Part shown: piece after piece, positions 31,294 through 40,414 of the stretch
Position numbering within the stretch: the stretch's first letter is position 1
Layout: each line of letters begins with the position of its first letter
From: an uncultured Myxococcales bacterium
GTDB taxonomy: Bacteria > Myxococcota_A > Polyangia > Palsa-1104 > JAEUJZ01
Assembly: GCA_937868485.1 (NCBI GenBank)
Contig: CALMML010000391.1
Coordinates: 1 to 46,212 of the forward strand
Length of the DNA stretch: 46,212 bases
Direction of reading: 5' to 3'
Position numbers and translations under genes: made by a program
Notes under the pieces: model-generated
The model's database searches: none
Told to the model about the DNA's origin: nothing
The model's input: the letters and a program-made list of their open reading frames with translations, nothing else

Positions 31294-34083
31294 ATGTGCT
31301 CACTCGGATACAATCGAGAAGTTAGGCTCCGCAGCCGGTTTGTGCCAGGCCCTTTTTCGCGCCGGCATGTGGGTTCGTTTTCAGGTCGATTGGCGGGCGC
31401 TGGACTTGCGCTGGCACTGTGGCTGCCGGGTCTGGCGCGGAGTGCGCCTTCGTCCGCTGCGTTCCCGGTGAGTGTGGCACTGGACGTTGATGGCGATGGT
31501 CGGACCGATTCGGTGACGCTGAATGACGCGGGTCAGCTTGTGGTTCGTCCATCCAGTCAAGCTGGTGCGGAGCAGACCGTGAACCTGGACGTCGGCGATC
31601 GCGCGGCGAAGCTGAGCCGGGCGGTGCTGTCGGAACACATGCTGCGGAGCGGTCAGCGACTGATTGTGGCGACGGCTCACAAGGCGAATGGGCGGCGGCT
31701 TGCGCTCTGGGCTGAGTGGCGAGCGAACCGGCTGACTGCAATCTATAACGGACCGATTGGTCCAGTTGGCAGCGACGGTGAGTATTCGCTGGGCGTGGAG
31801 ATTTCTGACGGTGTGCTGCTTCGCTATCAGACCAGTCCGACGGTGGAGCGCTGCGACGGAGAAAAGCGTCTGTTTGTTGAATCGTACGGCGCAGACGGGC
31901 GCTGGCGGCCTGCGCCGGATTCGACGATGCAAGCGCTTGCTGAAGCGATGACGATTTCGGCCAGCGTGGCTCCGCCGAAGAACCTGTCGCCGGTGGAGCG
32001 ACCGCTGGGCCTGTATCGGCTGATCTCGACGAGTCGGCAAGAGGGCATTTCGCGAGCGGATCTGCTGACGGCGCCGCGAGAGCTGGACGATGGTCAGGCT
32101 CAAACGGCGTGGCGTGGGGCGCATGATGCGCGTGGCACGTTTTTTACCTGGCGGGCCGAGCTGCCCGGGCAAGCGCTGGTGGCGCTGCGGATTGATCCCG
32201 CACCGTCCAGCCAAGGACTGCTGCCGAGTCAGGTGGTGGTGACGGTGTCGCCAAAGGAACGCTTTCGTGTGTCGCTGTCGGGGCCTGTCGTTGCGGGTCG
32301 GCCTCTGTGGGTGGTTCTGCCCCAGCCCGTGCCGACAAGCTGCGTGTCCTTGACGATTGAGCAGAGCGGGACGCGGGATGGTCAGCTGAGCGCCATCGGC
32401 GATGTGAGCGTGTATGGCGATCTCGATGGCGGGGATGCGCAGGCGGTGCTGGTCGGGCTGCTGGGCTCGGGCGACATGCGCAAAGCCGAGCTTGGGGAGC
32501 GCGCGCTGCTTGCGCGGATCGAGGCGGGGGATGCGCGACGAAATGATCGGCTGATTCCAGCGATCCAGACGGAGCTGTCCACCAGTCGAAGCAGTGCGCG
32601 GCGACGGATCCATGCGCTGCTCGAAGCGCTGACGCGCAAGCAGGCGACGCTGTCGGACGCGGGTCGAGACTTGCTGCGGGATGCGCTGCTGTCGGCGATT
32701 CGTCAAGCGGAAGCGGAGGAACGTGCGGCGCTGTTTGCGGCGCTGGGACGGCTCAAGACATCGTCGAGTGCGTCGGTGGTTCCGTCGGTGGAAGCGCTGG
32801 CGCTCAATGGCAAGCTGCCGCTGACGCTGCGAGGGGAAGCGCTGCTGTGGCTGGGCGAATACGGTGAGCCGGTGTCGCTGGTGACAATGGGCAAGCAGCT
32901 GGCGAGTGAGCCGAAGCTGCGACAGAGCATCCAGCGGGCGCTGACGAGGAAGCTGCACTGTGTGTCTTCCGTCGAGCCTCGCTGGAAGTTGGTGGTCGAT
33001 TCGCTGGGCGCAGATCCGCAGCTTTCGTCGTGGCAAGCGCTGCTCGGGGACGCTCTGGCAGAGTCGGCGCTGGGCTGTTCCGACGAGGCTCCGAAGCGGC
33101 TCGTGGCGGATCAGCTGGCGCAGCTGTGGCGGACAAGTGCGACGTATCCCGACGAGGCTCGCTTTGCGCTGCGTTATCGCGTGCTGCGGGCGCTGGATCG
33201 GCTTCAGCTTGTGCAGGCTCCGTCGATGTTGGTGGATGCGCTGCAGGTCAGTGAACCGGCGGAGCTGCGACAGCAGGCGGCGCGGGTGCTGTCGCGGACG
33301 CAGCCTGTGCCGAGCGAGCTGGCGGAGCGCGTGTTACAAGACGCAGATCCGGGCGTGCGGAGCAGTCTGCTCGCGGGGCTTGTGGGACGAAGGCAGGACG
33401 CGCTGCTTTCGCAGCTGTCACAGCTGGTTGCGCGCGATCGCTGGCCGATGGTTCGTCGGGCTGCAACGGAAGTTCTGGCCAGTCAGTGCTCGCTCGGCGC
33501 GGGCTCGTCGCAAGGGGTCGTGGATGCGCTCGGATCGTCGCTGAGTGATGACGATGATGTGGTGGCACAGCTTGGGCTACAGGGACTGTCACGCTGCCTG
33601 GGGGCGACGGGAATGCCGCGCTATCTGGCGATCTTGACCGACGGAAAAGCCAAGGCTGCGGTGCGCGGTGGGAGCTGTCAGCTGGTGGCGAAGTTCGGGC
33701 TTTCCGACGCAGCGCTGGCCGACAAAGCGCATCAAGCGCTGGCGGATGGACTGGCTGAACTCATCGACGATCCGATGGCAGGCGATCGCAGTGTGGTGGC
33801 TGCGGTGCAGTGTCTGCGCGCGATTGGTGAGCATGGCGATGGACGGGACTTGGCGACGCTGCTCGGGAGACTGGATCGCGATGTGCCCATCGGTCTTCGT
33901 CGAGGCGCTGCCGATGCGGTGCTGCGCATCTGTCAGCGTCAGCGTGCGCCGCTTCCGAAAGACGATCAGAAAGGGCTGTCGGAGCTTCTTCGAATGTCCA
34001 GTGAGCCGAGCGATGGCTTGCTGTACGGGATGCGGACCAAGCTGCAAGCGGCATGTGGTCCATGGTCGGTTCGCGCGCGCTAG
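31294..34083 (+). CDS. Secreted HEAT-repeat protein of unknown function
   Basis: A 929-residue product from ATG 31294; GTG 31369 is an alternative that would start right at a signal peptide (GRLAGAGLALALWLPGLARSA). No ribosome site is seen for either. After the signal a DVDGDGRTD motif suggests a Ca2+-binding FG-GAP-like or VCBS-like segment; residues about 90-400 are beta-rich and unrecognised. From about 400 to the end, alpha-helical HEAT-like repeats dominate (for example LRQQAARVLSRTQPVPSELAERVL). HEAT solenoids bind proteins. It lies 92 bp before the macroglobulin gene on the same strand; a partnership with it is inference. Confidence 0.75.
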   Translation: MCSLGYNREVRLRSRFVPGPFSRRHVGSFSGRLAGAGLALALWLPGLARSAPSSAAFPVSVALDVDGDGRTDSVTLNDAGQLVVRPSSQAGAEQTVNLDVGDRAAKLSRAVLSEHMLRSGQRLIVATAHKANGRRLALWAEWRANRLTAIYNGPIGPVGSDGEYSLGVEISDGVLLRYQTSPTVERCDGEKRLFVESYGADGRWRPAPDSTMQALAEAMTISASVAPPKNLSPVERPLGLYRLISTSRQEGISRADLLTAPRELDDGQAQTAWRGAHDARGTFFTWRAELPGQALVALRIDPAPSSQGLLPSQVVVTVSPKERFRVSLSGPVVAGRPLWVVLPQPVPTSCVSLTIEQSGTRDGQLSAIGDVSVYGDLDGGDAQAVLVGLLGSGDMRKAELGERALLARIEAGDARRNDRLIPAIQTELSTSRSSARRRIHALLEALTRKQATLSDAGRDLLRDALLSAIRQAEAEERAALFAALGRLKTSSSASVVPSVEALALNGKLPLTLRGEALLWLGEYGEPVSLVTMGKQLASEPKLRQSIQRALTRKLHCVSSVEPRWKLVVDSLGADPQLSSWQALLGDALAESALGCSDEAPKRLVADQLAQLWRTSATYPDEARFALRYRVLRALDRLQLVQAPSMLVDALQVSEPAELRQQAARVLSRTQPVPSELAERVLQDADPGVRSSLLAGLVGRRQDALLSQLSQLVARDRWPMVRRAATEVLASQCSLGAGSSQGVVDALGSSLSDDDDVVAQLGLQGLSRCLGATGMPRYLAILTDGKAKAAVRGGSCQLVAKFGLSDAALADKAHQALADGLAELIDDPMAGDRSVVAAVQCLRAIGEHGDGRDLATLLGRLDRDVPIGLRRGAADAVLRICQRQRAPLPKDDQKGLSELLRMSSEPSDGLLYGMRTKLQAACGPWSVRAR

Positions 34084-34175
34084 GAATCGTAGCTTTGGTT
34101 CCCGCCGCAGACAGCGCAGTGCTCGACCGGCTGTGGCGTGTTTGTTTATGCTGATCCCTTGTCGAAGGAGAAACT

Positions 34176-37100
34176 GTGAGTACGGAACCGACCGACAAGC
34201 CTGCATCGGACGTGCCTTCTTCTGAAGCCTCAGCAACGGGAACTTCCGCGCCTGCGGAGCCTGGTGCCCCGGCTGATTCGTCGGACCTTCGACCTCCTGG
34301 CGTGCTGCGGCGCATCGGTCGTGGTCTGTTCGGACAGCTTCGCTGGCAGCCGCCTCCGTGGCTGGAGGCGATTGGACGCGGGCTGTCGCGGGGCGCTGGA
34401 TGGCTTTCTGCCAACAAGCCAGCGACGGCGGTGCTTCTGTTCGCGGTGATGCTGATCGGCGGCCTGGCCTACGTTGGTCAGCGCTGGCAGGACAAGCAGC
34501 CGAAGCCGATCGAGATGTCGGTGCGCGTCGATCCTCCCGAGGCGATGCGACTGGAAAAGAGCGCGAAGCCAAGCACGATGCGGGTGCTGTTTGGCGGCTC
34601 GGCGGCGCCGATTGCGCTGGTGAAAAAGCCGGTGACGATGGGCGTGGAGCTGTCGCCGCCGCTGCAAGGAAGCTGGCGCTGGGACTCGGATCGGATCCTG
34701 ACGTTTGTGCCTAAGGAAGACTGGCCCGTCGGTGAGCGCTTCACGATTCGGCTACAAAAGCGCGGGCTGCTCGCGGACGACGTGCGACTGACGGACTACA
34801 CGCTGAACTTCGAGAGCGCTCCGCTGACGGCGCACTTTCGCGAGCAGTCGTTTTATCAAGACCCCGAAAATCCAGCGAACAAGAAGGTTGTGGCGACGCT
34901 GGCGTTTAGTCATCCGATCGACAAAGAGGAGCTGGAAAAGCGGCTGGAAGTCGAGCTGGTGACGAAAAAAGACGGGGTCTCGCAGAAGACGCCGTATCGC
35001 TTTAGCACGACGTACGACGGGTTTTCAGCGACGGTGTATATCCACTCGGATCCGGTGCAGATTCCCGACCATGACTCGATGATGGTGGTGCGGGTGCAAA
35101 AGGGTGTGAAGGCGGCGCGGGGTGGGGCTCCGCTCAAAGAGCCGATCAGCACGTCGGTGACGATTCCGGGTCTGTACGACTTTTTGCGAGTGACCGGCGC
35201 GAGCTTGCAGCTCGTGAACAACGCGCAGATGGAACCGGAGCAAGTGCTGGTGATCTCGACGAACACTGGCGTGACAGAGGCAGAGATCAAGAAGTCGCTG
35301 TCGGTGGTGGTGCTTCCGAAGCGGCCTTTGGGGGATACGAGCGGGAGCAAAGAGCAGTACAGCTTTGCGCTGAGCGAGATCAGCAAAGAAGTGCTGGCCG
35401 CGTCGCGTCCGGTGCGGATCGAGCAGATTCCGAACGAAAAAGAGTTTTCGGAGACGCAGTCGTTCCGTTACGTCGCAGAAGTTGGCGCGGTGCTGTATGT
35501 GACGGTGAAAAATGGGCTTCAGTCGGCGGGCGGCTACGTACTCGGTCGTCCGTCGGAGCACATCCTGACGGTGCCGGAGTTCCCCAAAGAGCTGCGGGTG
35601 ATGCAGACGGGCGCGATCTTGGCGATGTCGGGTGAGCGGAAGGTGCCGCTGTTTGGGCGCGACATTGAGTCGATTCGCGTCGAGATTGGGCGACTGCTGC
35701 CGAATCAGCTACAGCACATGATCTCGCAGAACACGGGATCGTTTCAGAACCCGGACTTTTCAAACTATCGCTTCACACCGGACAACCTGACCGAGCGCTT
35801 CACCGACGAGATGGAGATGCCAAACCTCGGGCACGGCAAGGCGCAGTACGCGGCGGTGAACCTGGGCAAGTACTTCGATCGCAAGGGCGAAAGTCGGCTC
35901 GGGCTGTTCTTTTTGAAGGTCGAGAGCTGGGATCCGAAGAAGAAAGAATCGACGGGACAGAGCGATCAGCGGCTGATTTTGCTGACGGACCTCGGCGTGC
36001 TGGTCAAGGACAACGTCGATCACTCGCACGATGTGTTTGTGCAGTCGCTGAAAAACGGCGATCCGATCAAGGGCGCGACCGTCGAGGTGATTGGCAAAAA
36101 CGGCGTGGCGATTCAGACCGCGACGACGGATGCGGATGGACACGCGAGCTTTCCGAAGCTTAGCGACTTTGTGCGAGAGCAAGCGCCGCTGGCGTATGTG
36201 GTGAGCAAAGGTGGGGATCTGTCGTTTTTGCCGTATGGACGCAGCGATCGATACCTCGACGTTTCGCGCTTCCCGATTGAAGGCATTCACGACGCGGAAA
36301 AGCCGCAGGGACTGCAAGCGTATCTGTTTTCGGATCGCGGCATGTATCGGCCCGGCGACGAGATTCGCATCGGTTTGATCGTAAAGAGCCAAGACTGGAA
36401 GCAGAAGCTTGCGGGCGTGCCGCTGGAGCTGTCGATCGAAGATGCGCGCGGCGTGACGGTGCGACGGGAAAAGCTTCGGCTGTCCGACGCAGGCTTTGAG
36501 GAAATTCGCCATCAGACGCTGGAAGCTTCGGCGACGGGAACGTGGAATGTGAACGTTCACATCGTCAAAGACGGTCAGGTCGGCGGGCTGCTCGGGTCGG
36601 TGGCGGTGCGGGTGCAAGAGTTTCTACCGGATCGTCTGAAGATCTCGACGCGGCTGAGCAAAGAGTCGCTGGAAGGCTGGGTGTCTCCCGACGGACTGAA
36701 GGCGCATGTGCAGCTTCAGAACCTGTTTGGAACACCGGCGGAAAGTCGTCGGGTCAAGGCGACGCTGATGCTGTCTCCGACGCTGCCAAGCTTTAGCAAG
36801 TTCCGTGAGTATCAGTTCTTCGATCCGGTTCAAGCGAAAGAGGCGCTGACGGAAAACCTCGAAGAAGGGGAGACGAGCGAAAAGGGCGAAGCAGAGTTTG
36901 AGCTGCCGCTGGCGCGGTTTTCGAGTGCGACGTATCGGCTGCGCTTTGTTGCGCAAGGGTTTGAGGCCGAGGGCGGTCGCTCGGTGGCGGCTGAGACGCA
37001 GGTGACGGTGTCGCCGCTGGCGTATCTGCTTGGCTTTAAGCCCGACGGAGACTTGGGATATCTGAGCAAGTCGAGCCGTCGCAGCGTTCACTTGGTTTCA

Positions 37101-40100
37101 GTCGGTCCGCATGGCACATCGGTCGCGCAGTCCGGCATTCGCGCGATGCTGTTTGAGCGACGCTACCTGTCGGTGCTGGTGAAGCAGGACAACGGAACGT
37201 ACAAGTATGAGTCGGTCAAAAAAGAGCTGGTCGTCGAAGACAAGAAGCTGTCGATTCCGTCGGGAGGCATGACGTATCCGCTGCCGACGCAGCAGCCGGG
37301 CGACTTCTTCTTGGTGTTTAAAAACGACAAAGATCAGGTGCTCAATCGGATTGAATTTTCCGTCGCTGGCGAAGGAAACCTGACGCGCTCTTTGGAAAAG
37401 AACGCAGAGCTTGGGCTGAAGCTGAAAAATCCCGACGTGTCGGCGGGCGAAGAGCTGGAGATGCAGATCAAGGCTCCGTATACCGGCGCGGGTCTTATCA
37501 CCATCGAGCGCGACCGGGTGCGAGCCTACAAGTGGTTTCACGCCAAGCAGAACGCGTCGATTCAGAAGATCACGGTGCCCGACGACATGGAAGGCAACGG
37601 CTATGTCTCGGTGTCGTTTATTCGCGGAATCGACTCGCAGGATGTGTTTATGGCGCCGCTCACGTATGGCGTTGCGCCGTTTAGCATCTCGAAGGAAAAG
37701 CGGACGGCAAAGATCTCGGTGACGACGCCGGACTTGGTGAAGCCAGGGGAGCCGTTCAAGCTGCGCTATCACACGGATCGTCCGACGAAGATCGTGCTGT
37801 GGGCGGTCGATGAAGGCATCTTGCAAGTGGCGCGGTATCAGACGCCGGATCCGCTGGCGTACTTTTTCCAAAAGCGCGCGCTGGAAGTGAAGACGGCGCA
37901 GATCCTGGATCTGATCCTGCCGGAGTTTTCGCGACTGCTGCGAGCAGCGCCGGGCGGCGACGGAGAAGGCTCGGGTCTAAAGAACCTGAATCCGTTCAAG
38001 CGTCGTCGCGACAAGCCGGTGGCGTACTGGTCGGGGATCATCGACGCGGACACCGAGGACAAAGAGGTTACGTATCAGGTGCCCGATTCGTTTAACGGAA
38101 CGCTGCGGGTGATGGCGGTTGCGGTGGCTCCTGATGCCGTCGGTGTGTGGAGCAAAAAAGCGCTGGTTCGCGGTGACTTTGTACTCAGTCCAAATGTGCC
38201 AACGGTGGTGGCACCGGGTGATGAGTTTGAAGTGTCCGTCGGTGTGGCGAACAGCGTAGTGGGCTCGGGGGCCAATGCGAAGGTGACGGTCCAGCTTCAG
38301 ACGAGCAAGCACCTGCAAGTGACTTCGGACGGCGCGCAGACGCTAAAGATTGGTGAGATGCGCGAGTCGGTGGCGCGCTTCAAGCTGAAGGCGACGCAGG
38401 TGCTCGGGTCGGGCTCGATGACGTTTGTGGCGTCGCTCGGCGGGAAGTCGGGCAAGTACACGGTGGATCTGTCGGTGCGTCCGGCGGCGCCGCTGTATAC
38501 GACGACGCAGGTGGGACACTTGCCGCCGGGTGGTGGACGGGCGCAAGTGGCGGTGCCGAGAGAGCTGTTCGCGGAGTATCGGATCCTGTCGGCGGGCATT
38601 GCGCCGCTGCCGCTCGGGCTGTCGCAAGGTCTTTCGCAGTATCTGGAAAAGTTCCCGCACGGCTGTACCGAGCAGCAAGTGAGCCAAGCGGTGCCGGCGC
38701 TCGTCGGTCGGGCGCGTCCAGAGTTTGGGATCAAGTCCGAAGCGGCAGAGCTGAGCTTCCAGAACATCATCGCGACGCTGCGATCTCGTCAGAACGACGA
38801 CGGAGGCTTCGGGCTGTGGGCGAATCCGAACCAAGTGCATGACTTCGCGTCGGTGTATGCAACGCACTTCTTGCTGGAAGCGAAAGAGCGTGGGCTGGCG
38901 GTTCCGCCGGAGCTGCTCAAGAAGAGCCTGGAGTTTTTGAACCAGATTGTGTCGCGGGAAACCAGCTCGCTGCCCGAGGAGCGGGTGAGAGCCTACGCGG
39001 TGTATCTGCTGACGCGGTCGGGTGTGGTGACGACGCAAGCGGCGATGAGCGTGCGCAAGCGGCTCGAAGGTCAGTACAAAAACTGGGGCGAAGATCTGGC
39101 GGGAATCTATCTGGCCGCGACGCTCCAGCTGCTCAAGCAGACGCGGGATGCGCAGCGGATCATTGCCAACGTGAGCCTTGGGCAGGTCAAGGACAGCGCG
39201 ACGGACTATCAGAGCTACTACGATCCGCTGATTCGCGACGCACAGGCGCTGTACATCATGGCGCGGCACTTCCCGGATCGGGTAAAGAGCCTGGGGCCCG
39301 ATACGCTGCTGTCGCTGGTGGATGCGATCAGCAAAGGTCGCTATAACACGCTGTCGTCGGCGTACCTGATCTTGGCGTTTGATGCGTATGCGCAGCTTGC
39401 CCAGGATCAGACGGACGTGAGCCAGCTGTCGATCATCGAGGTTCCGTCGTCGGGAGCGCAGAAGACGCTGAACCTACCGACGGGACTTTTGCCGCAGGTG
39501 AGCTTTTCGCCGGACGCGCGCAAGCTGCTGATCTCGTCGAGCAGTCCGCTGCGGACGTTCTATCAGGTGACGCAGTCGGGCTACGATCAGCGGGTATCGA
39601 CGGATGTGGTCAAGCAGAAGCTGGAAGTGCTGCGAGAGATCGTCGGTGCCGACGGAAAGCCGATCAAAGAGCTGAAGCTTGGCGACGAAGCGACCGTTCA
39701 CATCAAGCTGCGCAGCGTGGTGAAGGGCGCTCAGCTCTACAACCTGGCGATTGTGGACTTGCTGCCGGGTGGCTTCGAGGTGGTGGTGAATCCGCCGCAG
39801 GAATCGAGCGACAGCGACGAAGAATCGAGCGATGGCGAGGAAAGCTACAGCCACGACAGCGACGAAGAAAGCAGCCATGAAGGCGATGGCGAAAGCGATG
39901 GCGAAGGCAGCGGAGAGCGCGAGAGTCGCTCAGCGCGCAAGACGTCCGCAGCCCCGGCGCAGCTTCCGATTGTGAAGGAAGGCTCGACGTGGACGCCGGA
40001 CTATGGCGATGTGCGAGAAGATCGCGTGGTGCTGTACGGCAGCGTTGGGAACGAAGTGGTGGAGTTTGTGTATGCGATCCGTGCAACCAGCGCGGGCAGC

Positions 40101-40190
40101 TTCGCGGTTCCGCCACTGCAAGGGGAAAGCATGTACGACCGCAGTGTGCTGGCTCGGTCTGCGGGCGGGAAAATACGCGTGGTGAAGTAA
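34176..40190 (+). CDS. Bacterial alpha-2-macroglobulin with intact thioester, anchored by one N-terminal helix
   Basis: A 2,004-residue periplasmic protease-trap-like protein. GTG 34176 has AAGGAG just upstream. Residues 1-80 are cytoplasmic (Pro/Ser-rich then basic); a membrane helix at about 82-100 (ATAVLLFAVMLIGGLAYV) anchors it, unlike the lipoprotein anchor of E. coli YfhM. A long chain of beta MG domains follows. The thioester motif GCTEQ is intact with C1497, and DGGFGLW belongs to the helical thioester domain after it. Residues about 1874-1925 are a Ser/Asp/Glu-rich insert within the C-terminal part. In other bacteria such proteins trap proteases that enter the periplasm, usually beside penicillin-binding protein 1C; no PBP1C gene is here. 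Confidence 0.92.
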   Translation: MSTEPTDKPASDVPSSEASATGTSAPAEPGAPADSSDLRPPGVLRRIGRGLFGQLRWQPPPWLEAIGRGLSRGAGWLSANKPATAVLLFAVMLIGGLAYVGQRWQDKQPKPIEMSVRVDPPEAMRLEKSAKPSTMRVLFGGSAAPIALVKKPVTMGVELSPPLQGSWRWDSDRILTFVPKEDWPVGERFTIRLQKRGLLADDVRLTDYTLNFESAPLTAHFREQSFYQDPENPANKKVVATLAFSHPIDKEELEKRLEVELVTKKDGVSQKTPYRFSTTYDGFSATVYIHSDPVQIPDHDSMMVVRVQKGVKAARGGAPLKEPISTSVTIPGLYDFLRVTGASLQLVNNAQMEPEQVLVISTNTGVTEAEIKKSLSVVVLPKRPLGDTSGSKEQYSFALSEISKEVLAASRPVRIEQIPNEKEFSETQSFRYVAEVGAVLYVTVKNGLQSAGGYVLGRPSEHILTVPEFPKELRVMQTGAILAMSGERKVPLFGRDIESIRVEIGRLLPNQLQHMISQNTGSFQNPDFSNYRFTPDNLTERFTDEMEMPNLGHGKAQYAAVNLGKYFDRKGESRLGLFFLKVESWDPKKKESTGQSDQRLILLTDLGVLVKDNVDHSHDVFVQSLKNGDPIKGATVEVIGKNGVAIQTATTDADGHASFPKLSDFVREQAPLAYVVSKGGDLSFLPYGRSDRYLDVSRFPIEGIHDAEKPQGLQAYLFSDRGMYRPGDEIRIGLIVKSQDWKQKLAGVPLELSIEDARGVTVRREKLRLSDAGFEEIRHQTLEASATGTWNVNVHIVKDGQVGGLLGSVAVRVQEFLPDRLKISTRLSKESLEGWVSPDGLKAHVQLQNLFGTPAESRRVKATLMLSPTLPSFSKFREYQFFDPVQAKEALTENLEEGETSEKGEAEFELPLARFSSATYRLRFVAQGFEAEGGRSVAAETQVTVSPLAYLLGFKPDGDLGYLSKSSRRSVHLVSVGPHGTSVAQSGIRAMLFERRYLSVLVKQDNGTYKYESVKKELVVEDKKLSIPSGGMTYPLPTQQPGDFFLVFKNDKDQVLNRIEFSVAGEGNLTRSLEKNAELGLKLKNPDVSAGEELEMQIKAPYTGAGLITIERDRVRAYKWFHAKQNASIQKITVPDDMEGNGYVSVSFIRGIDSQDVFMAPLTYGVAPFSISKEKRTAKISVTTPDLVKPGEPFKLRYHTDRPTKIVLWAVDEGILQVARYQTPDPLAYFFQKRALEVKTAQILDLILPEFSRLLRAAPGGDGEGSGLKNLNPFKRRRDKPVAYWSGIIDADTEDKEVTYQVPDSFNGTLRVMAVAVAPDAVGVWSKKALVRGDFVLSPNVPTVVAPGDEFEVSVGVANSVVGSGANAKVTVQLQTSKHLQVTSDGAQTLKIGEMRESVARFKLKATQVLGSGSMTFVASLGGKSGKYTVDLSVRPAAPLYTTTQVGHLPPGGGRAQVAVPRELFAEYRILSAGIAPLPLGLSQGLSQYLEKFPHGCTEQQVSQAVPALVGRARPEFGIKSEAAELSFQNIIATLRSRQNDDGGFGLWANPNQVHDFASVYATHFLLEAKERGLAVPPELLKKSLEFLNQIVSRETSSLPEERVRAYAVYLLTRSGVVTTQAAMSVRKRLEGQYKNWGEDLAGIYLAATLQLLKQTRDAQRIIANVSLGQVKDSATDYQSYYDPLIRDAQALYIMARHFPDRVKSLGPDTLLSLVDAISKGRYNTLSSAYLILAFDAYAQLAQDQTDVSQLSIIEVPSSGAQKTLNLPTGLLPQVSFSPDARKLLISSSSPLRTFYQVTQSGYDQRVSTDVVKQKLEVLREIVGADGKPIKELKLGDEATVHIKLRSVVKGAQLYNLAIVDLLPGGFEVVVNPPQESSDSDEESSDGEESYSHDSDEESSHEGDGESDGEGSGERESRSARKTSAAPAQLPIVKEGSTWTPDYGDVREDRVVLYGSVGNEVVEFVYAIRATSAGSFAVPPLQGESMYDRSVLARSAGGKIRVVK

Positions 40191-40414
40191 CAACAAGGAG
40201 GCGATAGCCTGACGCGGCAAAACAACAGAAGCCGGGCTGCCATGCGACGCAGAGTCGCGAAATCAGCCCAAAACTGCTTGTTCGTGCCAAAATGGGCCAG
40301 TTTGGAAGACCAGATCGCGGGCTTGCCTGTGCGGTCTGCGTGCAGGTTGTCACGATATCGAAAGGACGGCGCTCTGATACGCGGCTGATCCGAGACTTGG
40401 TTGTGGAGGGAGTT
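40191..40414. other. 224-bp intergenic region between macroglobulin and OmpA genes
   Basis: An AAGGAGG element (40196-40202) occurs just after the macroglobulin stop, without an ATG or GTG at usable distance. The rest should contain the OmpA gene promoter, but I see no convincing -35/-10 pair. A GGAGGG ribosome site lies at 40405-40410. Confidence 0.4.

Noticed and set aside
31381-33036. 551-codon minus-strand open frame
   Set aside because: Antisense to the HEAT-repeat gene, composition dominated by Arg, Gln and His with no domain.
40196-40388. Possible short gene after an AAGGAGG element
   Set aside because: Only a CTG could serve as start at normal distance; about 59 codons without motif. 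Not supportable.
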